NCBI GenBank assembly: GCA_946699065.1
Contig: CAMPDV010000149.1
Location: 1 to 64,000 of the forward strand
Direction: 5' to 3'
From: Loxodes magnus
Taxonomy: Eukaryota; Ciliophora; Karyorelictea; Loxodida; Loxodidae
Length of the DNA: 64,000 nt
Shown: positions 24,022 to 36,655 of the stretch, piece by piece
How the letters are laid out: each line of letters opens with the position of its first letter
Position numbering within the stretch: the stretch's first letter is position 1
Position numbers and translations under genes: made by a program
The notes under the pieces: generated by a model
Seen by the model: only the letters and a program-made list of their open reading frames with translations
Told to the model about the DNA's origin: nothing
Database searches by the model: none

Positions 24022-24953
24022 AGCAAACAATTTAAATTCTTTTATCTTAAGTCTTTTTATCAATACTATCAGCTAATTCTATTTTACGATTAATTAAAAT
24101 CAAACACTATTATTTAACTAGCAGAAACTACTTATATTAGCAATTTATAACTCAATAAAGAGGAAGATTCTAATTAATTTCTAACTCTATTAACTTAAAT
24201 TGTTTTATTAAACGAAAGCTATTATCCATCATCAATCAGATAGCCGAGAAAAGAATCTTAGCAAGAGCTAATAAACTAACTTTAATTTACCAGATAGTCT
24301 TTGCTATGTATCTTACGTGAAAACTAAAAGCTTATTCATTAAAAGCCAAGCCTCATTAATCTCTCTATTCTGAAAAGCTAAATTATAAGTACAAAATTTT
24401 AGTCTTTTCATTTAATTGCTTACTACCTATTACTAAAAATTTAACTCTTCAGTTTTAGGGACTAAAGTGATTCTCTAGTTTGTAAAAGCATTTATATAAA
24501 AACTTTAGTAACTAGAAAGAAATAAGATATTAGATATAGTAAAATGCCTAGTAGGATGATATGCTAAGATATATTTAGCTTCTATTACTATTATAATATT
24601 AAGGTAGCTATAATAGGACTGCAAACATTTAATTATAGTATTGAAATAGTTTACAACATGCTTTTAGAAGGTTATCTGAATCTGTTATTTTAAGTTTGAA
24701 AGCATAAAAGAGTAAGTGTCTAGTAATAGCTAATTCAAATAAAAGGCTGGGATAAATGCGCCAATGATAAGCTATATAAATTACTATCTAAAAAGGCCTT
24801 AAAAGTTGCTACTTTAAGTCTAATTAAGTTAGAAATAAATTTTGATTTAGTTAGATTGGGATTTGATAGATACGGATATAAGACAAATAGTAAAAATAAC
24901 TAAAATTAAATGATTTTTTAAACTATAAAAGGTATTCTAAAAGTATTTAAGTA
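24022..24953. other. Intergenic, nothing recognised
   Basis: About 930 bp between two plus-strand genes; AT-rich, no feature recognised. Confidence 0.5.
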
Positions 24954-25673
24954 ATGAAATCAAAAGTGCTAAGAAGTATGATCCAATAAAACTTGATACA
25001 GGAGGATTTTGAAAAGCCTTAGTGAATGCTGGAACAGTATAGCACTCCTGTGGATATTGCAACTGAGTTTCTTTAATTTATTAATTAGTCTTCAGAAGAA
25101 GAATAAATAACAGGAAAGGTAGTTGTGGATATTGGATGCGGATGTGGAGTTTTGAGCCTGGGGTGTTTATTACTAGATGCTGCTTTTGTAATAGGAATGG
25201 ATGTAGATCCTATTTGCATTGAGTATTCTAGACAAAATACGAGCGAATTTTAAAATGTGGACTTTATGCTGTTAGATGTAGATTAAAACACTAATGTAGT
25301 TTTTCTTAATAGAAAAATAGATACTGTAATAATGAACCCTCCTTTCGGAACTAAAAATTAGCATATTGATAGTAAATTCGTAGACTTTGCCCTTAATATT
25401 TGTGACAATGTTTATTCAATGCATAAAACATCTACTCGATAATTCTGATAGAAGGAATATGAATCTAGAGGAGTAAATGTTGAAATAGTAGCAACGATAA
25501 ACTTCCCCTTACCTAAGAAGCTTCTTATGCATAAGTAGAAGTCTAGAGATGTTGAAGTCGATGTTATACATTTTAGTAAACTTAATTAAAGTAAATATTC
25601 TGAAATAAGATAATCTCCTATTAAATCAATAGCACGTTATCTATCCTTTTAAACTTGTTTAGATCTGTTTTGA
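24954..25673 (+). CDS. METTL5: METTL5-type 18S rRNA N6-adenosine methyltransferase
   Basis: Expected to methylate one adenosine of 18S rRNA using S-adenosylmethionine, in eukaryotes together with TRMT112 (family knowledge). 239 aa, frame closed by TGA. Residues about 10-35 (LEQYSTPVDIATEFL) match the METTL5 N-terminus. Motif I VVDIGCGCGVLSLG binds SAM, an acidic D follows in GMDVDPICIEYS, and the catalytic NPPF is in TVIMNPPFGTKN near residue 127. YSMHKTSTR and PKKLLMHKQKSRDVEVDVIHF match the conserved C-terminal half. The usual end is about ...EVDLIRF; here about 34 further residues follow (SKLNQSKYSEIRQSPIKSIA...). Three internal UGA are read as Trp. Confidence 0.95.
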
Positions 25674-26192
25674 ATAATTTCTAACACTTAGATAAGTGTA
25701 CTTTGTCTATTATAATTAAACTGGTATTAATTTATAAGAGACCTTAATTTAATCCATTTAACTCTTCTAAATGTACTAAAGATTTGAATTAAATCAAAAT
25801 TAAAAAGGATGCAAAATTAATCCATTCCCTTAGATACTAAATTATAGTGAATAATGGATTTTTGATGAATTCCTAATTGCTAATGCCACTAAGCTTGTCT
25901 ATTAATGCTAAGTACTAAATTTATCTGATTAAGTTATTAAAAGATAATTTGCTTATATGCTCATATCCATAGCTATTTATTTTATTGACGAATGGTAATA
26001 ATTCTAATACCGTTAAAGTTATTATAAAGCCTTATTTGAAATCAATTAATGAGATAAAGCTAGTAACATAGTTTAGCTTATAATTTAATGATATTATGTA
26101 CTAATGCAAGTTTAACTGAGTATCAATAGATTATTATTGAGTAGATATGTTAAATTAAATGAATCTAAGTTATAGGTTACTGTTTTAAGTTC
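25674..26192. other. Convergent intergenic region
   Basis: About 520 bp between converging METTL5 and thioredoxin-like genes; no feature recognised. Confidence 0.5.
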
Positions 26193-26603
26193 TCACAACT
26201 CTGTCTTGACAATCTCCTAAGCCAAATAGTTAGTGAAATCATCTATAGTTCTAGCTCCCTAATACTTTGGTAAAGGAGTTCCTTTCTTGAATAATCTTAT
26301 TGTTGGGAATCCTTTCACTTCATATAAAGTTTTAGGCTTTTATCCTTAGGTTGCATCAAATTCAGCTATTTTAACGTTTAATCCCTCTAGTTATGCTGGA
26401 GGACTTTCTTTAAATTTAGTAGCTAGCTTTTCCCATTCAGCTGCCATTTTCTTGCAATGTCCACACCATGGAGCATAAAACTTGACAAATACGAAATCAT
26501 TTTCCTAAACATAGCTTTCAATATTATTATCATCAAGAATAACAAGATCAGACGCATAGGTAAAAGCTAGCAAGGTTGCAATTGCTAAGAGTGTGAATTT
26601 CAT
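26193..26603 (-). CDS. Secreted/ER thioredoxin-domain protein (single-domain PDI-like)
   Basis: Thiol-disulfide oxidoreductase of the secretory pathway. 136 aa, ATG to TGA in one frame. Residues 1-17 ([17 protein letters not shown]) are a clean signal peptide. One thioredoxin fold follows: [29 protein letters not shown] with active site WCGHC (the PDI-type CGHC), [18 protein letters not shown] with the cis-Pro, then a short helix. It ends AQEIVKTEL; the final KTEL resembles an ER-retrieval signal. PDIs usually have two or more such domains, so this is the short ciliate/plant-type form. Spacing to the upstream coiled-coil gene on the same strand is only 76 bp. Confidence 0.95.
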
Positions 26604-26679
26604 TTTTATTTTTGAAGGGAGAATTTCAATAAATAAATTGCAATCAATTTAACTTTAATTATCTCTTTTAAATACTAAA

Positions 26680-27957
26680 TCAAATATCTATTTTTAATTC
26701 CTCACACGTATTCTTCTCATCTCCTTCTTTGTCTATAATTGTAATTGACCTTCTTTAATTTTAAACTGAGCTAATTTAGTTTTTTAATATAGAAGGTAAT
26801 TTAGTTTTACTTTTAGAAAGCCCTTCAATTTATGGTGACACTTGCCGTTTGTTGAACTCTGATGTTTATTTTTTAAGAGATTGAATAAACTCTTATTATT
26901 CTCTTTTCTTGTCATCTTCCAGTTTCTTTCTCAGACTTCTTGCATTTATCTTCATCGTCTCTAATCTAATAGCTATAGTATCTAAATTTTATGCAATTTC
27001 ACGTTATACTTACTCAGAAAAGAAAATGCTTGGTCTCTCTTTAAACAACTAGCTTTATTTTCTTTAAGAGTATTTGCTAAAAATTTTATTTAAGTGAGCT
27101 TTGACTTACTTAACTTCCTCTTTTTCTTTTTCTTTGATTTCCTTATTAATTGAGTTTTCTTTTTTCTACTTAATTTCTTAGCATTAGAAATTTATATTCG
27201 CTTTTTGTAATTCCTTTATTGGTTTCAAACTATCTTAGTTAAGAGCTTCAAAGTTTTGAGATATATAATTAGTTAACCTTTATTCATTAGGAGTTAATTA
27301 CTTCATATCTTAAATCTTTCTCAATCACTATCTTAGATTAAGTAATACTGGCTTTTCACCTATCATTTCGCACAGCTCTTTAGATAGGCTTTCTTCAAAT
27401 TCTCTTTATTTCCTGAATATAGGAACTGATGTCTTAATTGTCTAATGTAGAAATCCCTTTTTTTCTCTCTAAGTTTTGTCTTATTCAACAGTTTTTATTC
27501 TTAGTATCTATTGCTCATGGCACGACTTATTCCTTTAAACAGGTTTCATTTTTTTAATTCTTAATGGACTACTTTCAGAAGTATAATGCTCTCTTTATGT
27601 ATAAGGCTGTTATTTCTTAATGATAGAGTAGCATGAGGTTATTGAAGCTACTCTAGTAGACAATTAAGAATTCTGTATAAAGTCCTATTACATTCTTCTA
27701 AGTTTCTTACAATAGGTTTTTTCCTACAGCTAAAGAGGATTTATAGCTACTTTCGTACCTTTTTTCAATTCTATAAGCTAAAAAATTCTGAGGAAATAGA
27801 ATTTCTTATTTAAATCTTAGATAAAATCTACCTCTAGTTTTTCCATATTAAGAGAGCAATCTTCATACAAAACTCAAGCAATCATTTAGACTATTTCGTT
27901 TAAAGTGCTGAAATGCTTAGAGTTATGCATTTAGAATATTTATTTGGTACTTGTCAT
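26680..27957 (-). CDS. Coiled-coil protein, 425 aa, unrecognised
   Basis: Frame from ATG 27957 (MTSTKQIFQMHNSKHFSTLN...) to TGA at 26680, exact. In-frame alternatives at 27927 and 27846 (MEKLEVDF) exist; the longest was chosen because NEIVQMIAWVLYEDCSLN upstream of the last one reads as a well-packed helix. Residues about 20-130 are helical and mixed in character. A disordered basic linker follows, then long Lys/Glu/Gln-rich coiled coils (for example IKEKEKEEVKQVKAHL and RLETMKIN). The pattern suits a cytoskeletal or ciliary structural protein, but no family was recognised. Confidence 0.75.
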
Positions 27958-30471
27958 TCCAAACTTTTCTTAAGAAGATTTGTAACTTATCATCTACTCA
28001 GCTGATTTATCATGATAGCATTTACTTAAAATGTAACTTTATATTTAATCATCTTGAAGCTCTTTTCTCCACTTGTAATATGGATTCATGCTGTATGGTG
28101 TTTTTAGCTCTATTAACTATTCCTTTTACTTATTCCTTTTACTTTTTGGAAGGTATTTTTCTTCAAGCTGTATCTCTTCCTGCTTACTGGAAGAAGAAAT
28201 GATTAGATGGTATTAAAAAGGTAGTTTGTTTCTTCAAGTTACTCTTACGAAGCTTGGTCTCTTTATCTAGTTAATATACCTTTAAACTAGAAACTAGGTT
28301 TGATTACTCTAGATCATTTAGCAGTATTATTATGAAGCTTCTTCCTTATTACATGCTAACTTCTTCCCTTCTTAATATTTAAAAATTGCTAAAGGCGCAT
28401 CAGAGGGATTCCCCCTATTCAAATACTCTCATTTTTCCATAAAAATTTAAAAAAATTTAAGCTAGAATCCACTAAATTTCAGCAATCCCTTTTTAGAGGT
28501 ATAAGCATAAGTAGGAAATTCAAATCCAAAGCCATAAATAATAGTTTCAGGAATAAGAATAGGGAAGTTATAGGGAAGTTATGATAATAGATGCAGAAAG
28601 TGAATATTCTCAGTGGGAATGGGTTGGTCTTATTAAGCATCTTGCTAATTTTCATATTATAAGAATGAAGTTTCTTCTTTCTAGGATTCAGATAAACTGT
28701 CCATTATTATGTTTTTAGAAAATAATACACTAACATAATAATTTTAGACTACTAACATAAGTTTAAGTATTAAAATCAAGAACAATCAAGCTTGCTATCT
28801 AGCTAGTTATAAAGGAGATTACTTTAGCTTACTTTGCTTAATATTTATATCAAGATTTAAAATAAATCCACTTATTAAAGATTACTTCAGATAAATTTAA
28901 TGGGGACTTGTCCAGTATCTTAAGCAAAAGGCTTAAAATTAACAACTAGCAAAATATAAGAGACTAATTAGAAAGCATTGATAGATAAATGTCAAAGTAT
29001 TGAGAAAATGACAGAGGAGTAAAATAATGCACAAGAGCATTATTTATAATTATATTGAAAAATCAGAAGTTTCTCCCTTATAGATAATAACTATAATAAT
29101 ATTCATATAAAGCAATAGTATAGAAGAAGTTACTGAAATTTACTTGAATCTAAGCCAATTACAGTTTTATTAAATTTAGAAAACAAATTTAATCTCAAGA
29201 AACCCAATAACTAATATAATGCTAACTGAATTATTTATTTAGTGCTTTAAATAAGAATAGTTATAAAAATAGAAAGCATATGCTAGTATAAAGACCTTTT
29301 ATAAAGTGAAAGTAAAGATAAAGATAGCTTTAAAATACGCAATTTATTGTAAGTTTATCGAGTAACATTAAGCTAGATTATTTTTAAATAATTACGTTCA
29401 TTTTTCATCTCTAAATATTAAGTCTCTTTTTTTAAAAATTCATACAATGCTTTAAGAAGTTGCTAAGAGTCTAATATCAATATTACTAATACAGCTTGAA
29501 GTTATATAATAATATCTGCCATTGCTAAGTAAAAATAGCTATAGCATTATCAAATCGTAATAAAAATTCTAATCTTATTTGTGGCAATGGTAATAATTTT
29601 ATTATGTCTCAAGTAAAAAAGATAACTATAAGAGCTTTGAGGAATAATCTATCAATTATGACAAAACAAAAAAATTATTTTTATGATAAAAATGGTAGGA
29701 ATAAAGACTAAGTATTTAACTTTCTTAAGAGTATATATAATCTAAGGATTATAGTTACTAGAAGTTATATAAACCTTGATTAAAACTATTGGTGCTTATA
29801 GAAATTTAAAATAAAATGGTATCATTAGAATGATATACCTATTTTAATAAGCTTCTTCTTTTTTAGAGATAATATTAATTTAAGTTAAGAGTAGAGATTT
29901 AATCTCTAAGAAATGTGGTTTAACTATATAAGTATCAAAGATAATTAATAAATCTCTAAAATATATGAATAAGCATACCGTAAATGTTGTTATTGAATAT
30001 AATATCGTTAATTAATTTTTATCCATTGATATGAATAATTAAAGGTAATATAAATAGTATAACCAAATAACTCAATCAATTGATGATTATAACTTTTAAT
30101 TATGCATAAAGAAATATATTGATATATTACCTTTTATTTTTATTGCTAGCAAGGCTATTTTAATTTGCTAAGTTTAGGATTTATAATGTTTACATATAAT
30201 TACGTTAGTTGTTTGGATGCTAAAGAAATTACTATTTTATGTGAAGTATATTTAAAATTCCTCATAGAAGAAAATTTACTAATTAACTTAATAAAAGAAA
30301 ATTATAAACTTTCTTTGATTTAATATAATCTGGCGATTGTAAGCTTTTATTTAGTTAGATAATTAATCGAAATGGAGTATTATAATATAAATAAAATGAT
30401 TAGGTTTGTAAAATGTAATTTATGCTTAAGTTATAATTAAACATGAAAATAGTCATTTTATTCTATTTTCT
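27958..30471. other. Long gene-free stretch
   Basis: 2.5 kb, strongly AT-rich. An 83-codon plus-strand frame at 27951-28202 and weakly protein-like minus readings at 27.9-28.4 kb were examined and not accepted. No RNA gene or repeat shared with the rest of the window was seen. Confidence 0.5.
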
Positions 30472-32436
30472 TCAAATTTGTTTTCTTTCAGTACTGCTTT
30501 TGTTCTATCTTTTGCTTAACCCTCCATTCCTTGATTGCTAAATTTTAGATGCTTGTTTATTAAGGATAATAGCTAATACTTTTTAAATCTGTATTTTTAG
30601 CTATTCATTTTATAGCAATAGTTCTTCTCTTTGCTCTAGGCAATTTCTAAGTTGATTAGATTTTTCGTATATCTTTTTCATATAGTTTTGGAACTACTTG
30701 TAAAGTACTACATAAGTTTCTTACTCTATATTCTATTATTTCTCTTATATCTTATTAACTTCGTCAAAAGTCGCAAACTCCTCGAACATAGATTACTATA
30801 ACTGCTCATTCTACTAGCTTTGATATATTCCTTCACCTTCTATAAAATTTCTAGAACTACCGATTACAAAATTAAGCTCCTTTATATATTCGGGTAATTC
30901 ATTCTTAATAATATTTCTTTAAGACTATATCGATTGAGAAATTTGGGAAGAGATATCCTATATTTTTTTTAAGTTTAGTATTTAGCTTTCACCTATTTAC
31001 TCTTCTTTATTTTGTTCCTTTTCAAGAGTAATTTTAGATTAATGTGGCTTATTTTCTTTCTATCTTTAAATCTAATGGTTTTATTGCGTATTTTATGGAT
31101 TCTCTATATGATTTACAATAGCATCTTATTATTTTTTAGTTTAGATAGCATCTGTTTATGATACTTTAGAAGCTTCTTATCTGTTAAAATTTGTTTCATT
31201 TTGATAATTCTCTTTCTTATCTTAGCTCGAAACTTAATTTAAGTCTTACTAAACGATTTCTTCTTTCTTGGCTTTTCCATTACTTTCTTCTAAATTTTTA
31301 TCAGTTAGATTACTAAACTAATCACTTAATATTTCTTTCAAGTTAATCTCTTGTATGTTGACAGAGTCATTGTCTTCAAAGTTTAATTTAAAATGTAAAG
31401 GCATATTATTATTGTCAGTATTCTAGTAGGATTCGTTTTTAAATTAGAACAAGTCATTATTTAATTATATGCTGCTTGCTATTTACTTTTCATTGTTTAC
31501 TTATTATTACTACAAGGATAAGAGTAGTGAAATTTCTCTTGGAGTTTAGAAGATTCCATTTTAGACAACTCTGGGAGTTTACTCAAAAGGATTTCCTAAA
31601 AGCACTGATTCATTTACTTTAAACCCTTTATCTAAACTTTCTCTTAGTTATGATGAACTTATAAACTGTAAATTAGGATTTAGAAGCATAAAATCTTGAA
31701 TTTAAATCTGTTCATTTTCAGAAAATTGAACTTATGAAAATGGCTTATTATGCTAAGTATCTTATTTCCTTTCTTAGACTTCTTATTAATTTTTTTCTTT
31801 CATTTAAGTTTGTTAAAGAACACTCTTCTCATTAGTTAAACACTTTTCTTCTTCCTATTCTTTTTTATCTACATTTTCATTTTCTAAAGTATTGCTTTAT
31901 TTTAGCATTTAAATGGCTTATTCTTTGATTTGAGATATTTTTTCTTCCTTTTCTTACTTTTGAATCATAAACTATTATTTCGATTATTTTCTAGCTTTCC
32001 TTTTCATTCAGTTTCTATATTTTCTCTATATCAAAGTTACCGCAAAATCCATTTCAATTAGTTTATTCTAATCCTACATTAACTTCTCTATGTTCATTCT
32101 CTATTTTACTAATGAGTTGAAGTCTTTTATGCTTTAGTCAAGTTAGTTGTCCTGAATTATTTTCTCTTGTATTTCTAGCTTTAAGCATTTTTGAAGATTG
32201 ATTTAAGGCTTGTATTTATGATACACTTATATCATTCTAAATCAGGACTGAATTTTAATGCAAGCCTTCTCTTTTCTTCTCTTATTCATTCCCTTTTTAT
32301 TAAAGAAAGTTTCGTTAACGTAAAAATTATTCTCTTTTGCTTCATTTTTAGGAGCTATCTTATAGCTTTTAGTTTTGTCTCCTTGAGGACAGCCAGATTT
32401 ATTTAGTGTTTTAGAAAAAGATTATGCAGAATACAT
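30472..32436 (-). CDS. IQ-motif, coiled-coil protein, 654 aa
   Basis: Probably a calmodulin- or centrin-binding cytoskeletal protein (inference from motifs). Start ATG 32436 (MYSAQSFSKTLNKSG), stop TGA 30472-30474; 655 codons exactly, no intron. Two IQ motifs are clear: IQSWFRMIQVYHKYK near residue 62 and IQRKYRNWMKRK near 136. Around and after them the protein is Gln/Glu/Lys/Asn-rich and mostly disordered to about residue 480. It then becomes helical, with YVVLYKQFQNYMKKIYEKSN and LRNCLEQREELLLQNEQLK predicting a coiled coil near the C-terminus. The very high Gln content comes from TAA/TAG codons, which a standard-code search would break into tiny pieces. Confidence 0.85.
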
Positions 32437-33782
32437 GCAGCCTTACTTAGGAGTTCCTAGCGAATTATTCAAATTGCTTACCTTAACTGGAGATTCTTAA
32501 TTAGTTAACTAGTGTGTCAGTTTAAAACTTTTTGAACGATCTCTAACCTGCTATTATAACGACATTTTATTACTAAATCAAAATTATAAAAGACCACTTT
32601 AAATCTATTTAGCCACTTCCTATTAATTCATCTCAACCTTTTCGTATCATTCAAATTAATACCCATCCCTCTCTCTTTCTTTTCCACACTTATTACTGAA
32701 TAATTTCATGCTTTACCTTTGATAATTATACATACATAAAGACATTTGCTTGTCATATGATGATGCATTTAGAAATAGCAACATAAGTGAAACTATAACT
32801 ATCAATAAAACAGAAAGCAAAACTTAATTTATTTATTATAAATCTTCTAAGGCTAACGAATTAACGCTCTTTATAGAAATTAGTAGCGTTATGTAAATAA
32901 GTTAATATCAATAATATTAGATACATGTCTTTAATTAATCCTTCTATTTAGAAATAAATGGAATTGCTGGTAAAGAATCTATCTTTTAATAAAGATATTA
33001 CATTGGATTCATTAAGATTAAACTCTTAACTATATTCCAAGAAAGGATAAATACTTTACATTAGATAGATATTAAAGTGTTTATTTGCTATTATATAGAA
33101 TATAGAAAATATAATTTCATTTTGCTAAAAAGTACATTTTTTACTTTTCTAGAATACTATCAAAGATAAACTAGCCTTCTTTATTTTCCAAAGTCGAAAT
33201 ATTTTTATAGCTTAATGCATCTAATAAATAAATGCTCTCATTGTAAAAATAAGAGATATAGTTTTCCTTTAACTCAGTTCAATAAATAAGTTATTGGATG
33301 TTTAGGTTAAACCATTTTAAATCTAAAGAGGGAGTAGCTTTGAAAGATCTTTTGTAAAGATAAATCTTAGAATAGATCCTCAAACAGCTTTATTTTATTC
33401 AGCGATCAAAGTTGCTTTAAATACTAGCTCAGTTATTCTTATTTATAATAGAAGAGTTTTTTATTCTATTTCATAAGTAATAAATATAAATTAAAAGCTA
33501 CAATACAACAATAGAATAACCTAAAAAGCATCCAAGGAAAAATATTAGTTATTCTCTTAAAGCATTAAATCTATAAGTAGTGTTAGAACTTTTTTTTTGA
33601 ATAAATATTTAAATATTAGAGTAAAATTATTAATTGACTAATAAGAGAAATAAATAGATTCTTCTAATTTCAGATTGGAGATATCAATAATAATATCCAT
33701 AGGACTAATTTATTAATTTAATTCAAGAAATAAATAGATTTTAGGATTAAAGCAGGATGTAAATTTATTAGTGAAATGTGTT
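32437..33782. other. Gene-free stretch
   Basis: About 1.35 kb between two minus-strand genes, AT-rich. A 71-codon plus-strand frame overlapping the neighbouring gene (32191-32406) is a shadow. Nothing else recognised. Confidence 0.5.
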
Positions 33783-36119
33783 TCATTGAGTGAGTTTCAA
33801 ACGTGAAATTATTATTTTATAGTGATTTAAAATAATTTAATGGCTAGGGTATATGATTATTTAGCAAGGTAATTTATATTAAAGAAAGTGTAATTAAATT
33901 ACTTATTAAAGCTTAAATTGTTGCTTAAGATTTCTTTCAACTTTTAAAAAGAATTTTTCGATCCAGGCAATTACATCTTCTTTCTTTTCTATAACATCTT
34001 TGCAGGAATGAGGATCTTAGACAATATAAGGAGTAACAAGATCTTCAAAAGAACCTTCTTATTTATTATTTTCATATCAGATATGCTTTTAAGTTGAAAG
34101 CTAAACATTAGAAATTTGTGCTTATTTTTTATCCTTTTTAAATTATTCTCTTCGCCATTTTTTTCACTTTCCTTTTTCATAAATTCCTCTTATTTCAAGT
34201 CAAGTAGAAGCATTATGTGCTAGATGGAAAGATCTTCAACCAGAAGTTGCAACAAAGGGTTTTTTATAAGTATGTTTGAAAAAATGTTAAAGCTGCATAA
34301 TATGATCCTCTCAAATAAATACCTTTTCAAAAGTTGTAAAATAATGTCTAGGGAGTAAATAAGAAGGATTAGATTCACCAGAATGGAACCAATTCCATTT
34401 TTTTTCTCCATCTGGCGCATTCTTTTCACAAATTTTTAAAAAAGGAGTTCCCAAAGAAGCATAACTGACTGTTTTTCCAAGGAAAGGATTTTCAATTCAA
34501 TATTTGTATTCATATTTCATAAATTCATAAGTCTCAGGCGAAAAAGCGTAATCATCTTCAGTGAAGAGAATTACTGGAACTTTCAAAAACCCAAGAGTAA
34601 AGTTCATAACAAATAGTATATTGCTATTAATCTTATAAAGTCTACTATATAAAAATTATTAAACAGGAGTAATTATTTCTGAATGATTATATAACACAGG
34701 ATGACGTATATGCAGTATATTTAGTTTCTTTTTGAAACTTTCTATTAAGTCTTCAATTTAGGTAGAATTACCTTATTAAGAAATAATTATCATAGTTTTG
34801 CTAATATCTCTAACTTTTGTTAGAGAATCTAAAGATTTAGAAATATAGTCTGTTCTTTTATATGTAATCATACAGATTGGTATAAAAAAACTTGGCAAAC
34901 GTTTTGAAATTTTGTAAAACTCTTCTTCGTGTTTCTTAAAATAAGGAGTGGGATCTAAAGGCCAAAAATTAGTTATATTTTGTAGTTCTTTATTAAGGGC
35001 ACTATAATATTCCATTCCTTAATTATTCTTGGTTTCTATTAAATGATCTTAAGATCCAAGTTCATATGCTCTATCAAATGAATAATTATAGTACCAAGGA
35101 CTTTTATCATATCTAAAGTTAAACCCTCTTTTTTCAGCACTTTTTAATCATCTACTATAAGAGAACCAATAAACGTTATAAGTTTTTTTGTCTAAATTTA
35201 CTGAAGTAGCATTTTCGAAATTTGTATGGAAAACTTTGCTTACTGAAATAGAATTTCCTTAAAGTAGGTTTATTATAGACTAGAATTATATTAGTCTATC
35301 AAATAAAATTAAATCATCAAATCATCCTATAAAATGATGGCCTACGCTTTCCTTCAGATTTTTAGGAACCATTTCCTTGATAACTATTCAACTTCCTATT
35401 CTTAAAGCCTAGCCTCCTTAAATTAATCGATATGCATTATAGTTCTAATAAATTAACTGCCCGTTTAAGTAAAATTCAACTTGCTAATTAGTTTTGAAAT
35501 TAGCTCCAAGTCCAGTGAAAGAGATGGTTAAGTGATTTCATTAATTAGGCTAAAAATTTCCTTTTGTTATTTTAAGAATCTAGCATTTTTAATCGTTTCC
35601 AAGCTCCATTAAGATTTCATCTCCTTGTATATAAATTGAATACCCTCAATGAAAAATAAGATTCCCACACCCATATAAATTATTACTGGCTAAGGTTTAT
35701 ATTTAGTTTTTAATTAAATCTCTTTTTACTCATAGAAGCAAAGTAATCTAAGGAAAATCAAGAGAAGCATATCTTGAGGTTACTCTTAGTTAGCGACTAG
35801 CGCTTGAATAATAATGCTTAGACCCTCTGAAGTACTTGTTATAAAATTCAATCCTTTACTTACTTTATTAGTTTGAATTAGCTGTTTAATTTGATCCCTC
35901 TAATAACTAGAATTTATCTAAATACTATATCTAATTTATTGAGTTTTGCTAATTAGCTTTACTAAAATTCTTCTTATCAATAAGCTATAAAATAGAGCTA
36001 GGAGTAAACTAATATTAGCTTTGTTTTCCTTGTGTTAGAAGCATAAAAAACATAATGAAAAAGAGTGAAAAAATCATTATTGTGCCTAGTAAAAATATTA
36101 GCTTTCCCTTATATCTCAT
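33783..36119 (-). CDS. Type II membrane protein: LamG-like domain + GT13 (GnT-I/POMGnT-type) glycosyltransferase
   Basis: 778 aa to TGA, though clear homology stops near residue 735 and the last ~40 codons may be non-coding in origin. Residues 7-30 (LIFLLGTIMIFSLFFIMFFM) form a signal anchor, so the enzyme should face the Golgi lumen. Residues about 125-290 are a concanavalin/LamG-like jelly roll: FPQITLLLWVKRD, LTISFTGLGANF, VEFYLNGQLIY. Residues about 385-640 match family 13 N-acetylglucosaminyltransferases: PIPICMITYKRTDYISKSLD-like start with a Rossmann strand, MIIISQQGNS, and VILFTEDDYAFSPETYEFM, which carries the EDD metal/nucleotide-sugar motif. YASLGTPF, WNWFHSG and KPFVATSGWRSFH follow. 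The acceptor is unknown. Internal UGA read as Trp at several conserved places. Confidence 0.88.
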
Positions 36120-36655
36120 TTTGTTTTTTAATTTTAATTAAGTTAATTAAAAAGAAATATAATAAACACTCAATTTTTAAGGAACTCTAGTAAAGCAATT
36201 GCATAAAAATCAAGTATATAGTGAAAGATTAGAGCTAATCTAGAGTAAGAAAAAGAAAGAAAAAGATAAATCATTCAATTAAAAGGAATGTATTTATTGA
36301 GTTAAGAAAGTAAGAGTTTTAAAATAATGCATTTGCTAAAAAAATTAAGATAAAATTTCTTTTTCTCTAGTTAAATATAAAATTTTTGTCTTTGTTATAT
36401 TTTTATCTTTGCTAGTTGTTATTATTTTATTTTGAAATTAGAGGTAATTTTTATAACTATTTTTACATTTTCATCATTATAAAATCTAGGAAAACACTAA
36501 ATATAAATTAAAAAATTAGATAATTGTATCAATCATTTAATATATAATCAATAGTTAATTTGAAGATATCTACTATTCTTTATTCCCCTTTTAATCTTTT
36601 TTTTCATTTAAATTATTTAATTTCTTAGATCTAACTTTTTGTGCCTTATTTAATA
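36120..36655. other. Boundary between gene-bearing and repeat-rich parts
   Basis: About 540 bp, very AT-rich, including the promoter region of the glycosyltransferase gene. From here rightwards long A/T runs dominate and repeats begin. No gene recognised. Confidence 0.5.

Noticed and set aside
27850-28430. Minus-strand Q/K-rich reading upstream of the coiled-coil gene as an extra exon
   Set aside because: It is in a different frame from the supported start, no 17-nt intron joins them, and the composition is that of spacer.
34420-34460. A frame change near the end of the GT13 domain
   Set aside because: Came from miscounting a run of T; the sequence keeps one frame across it.
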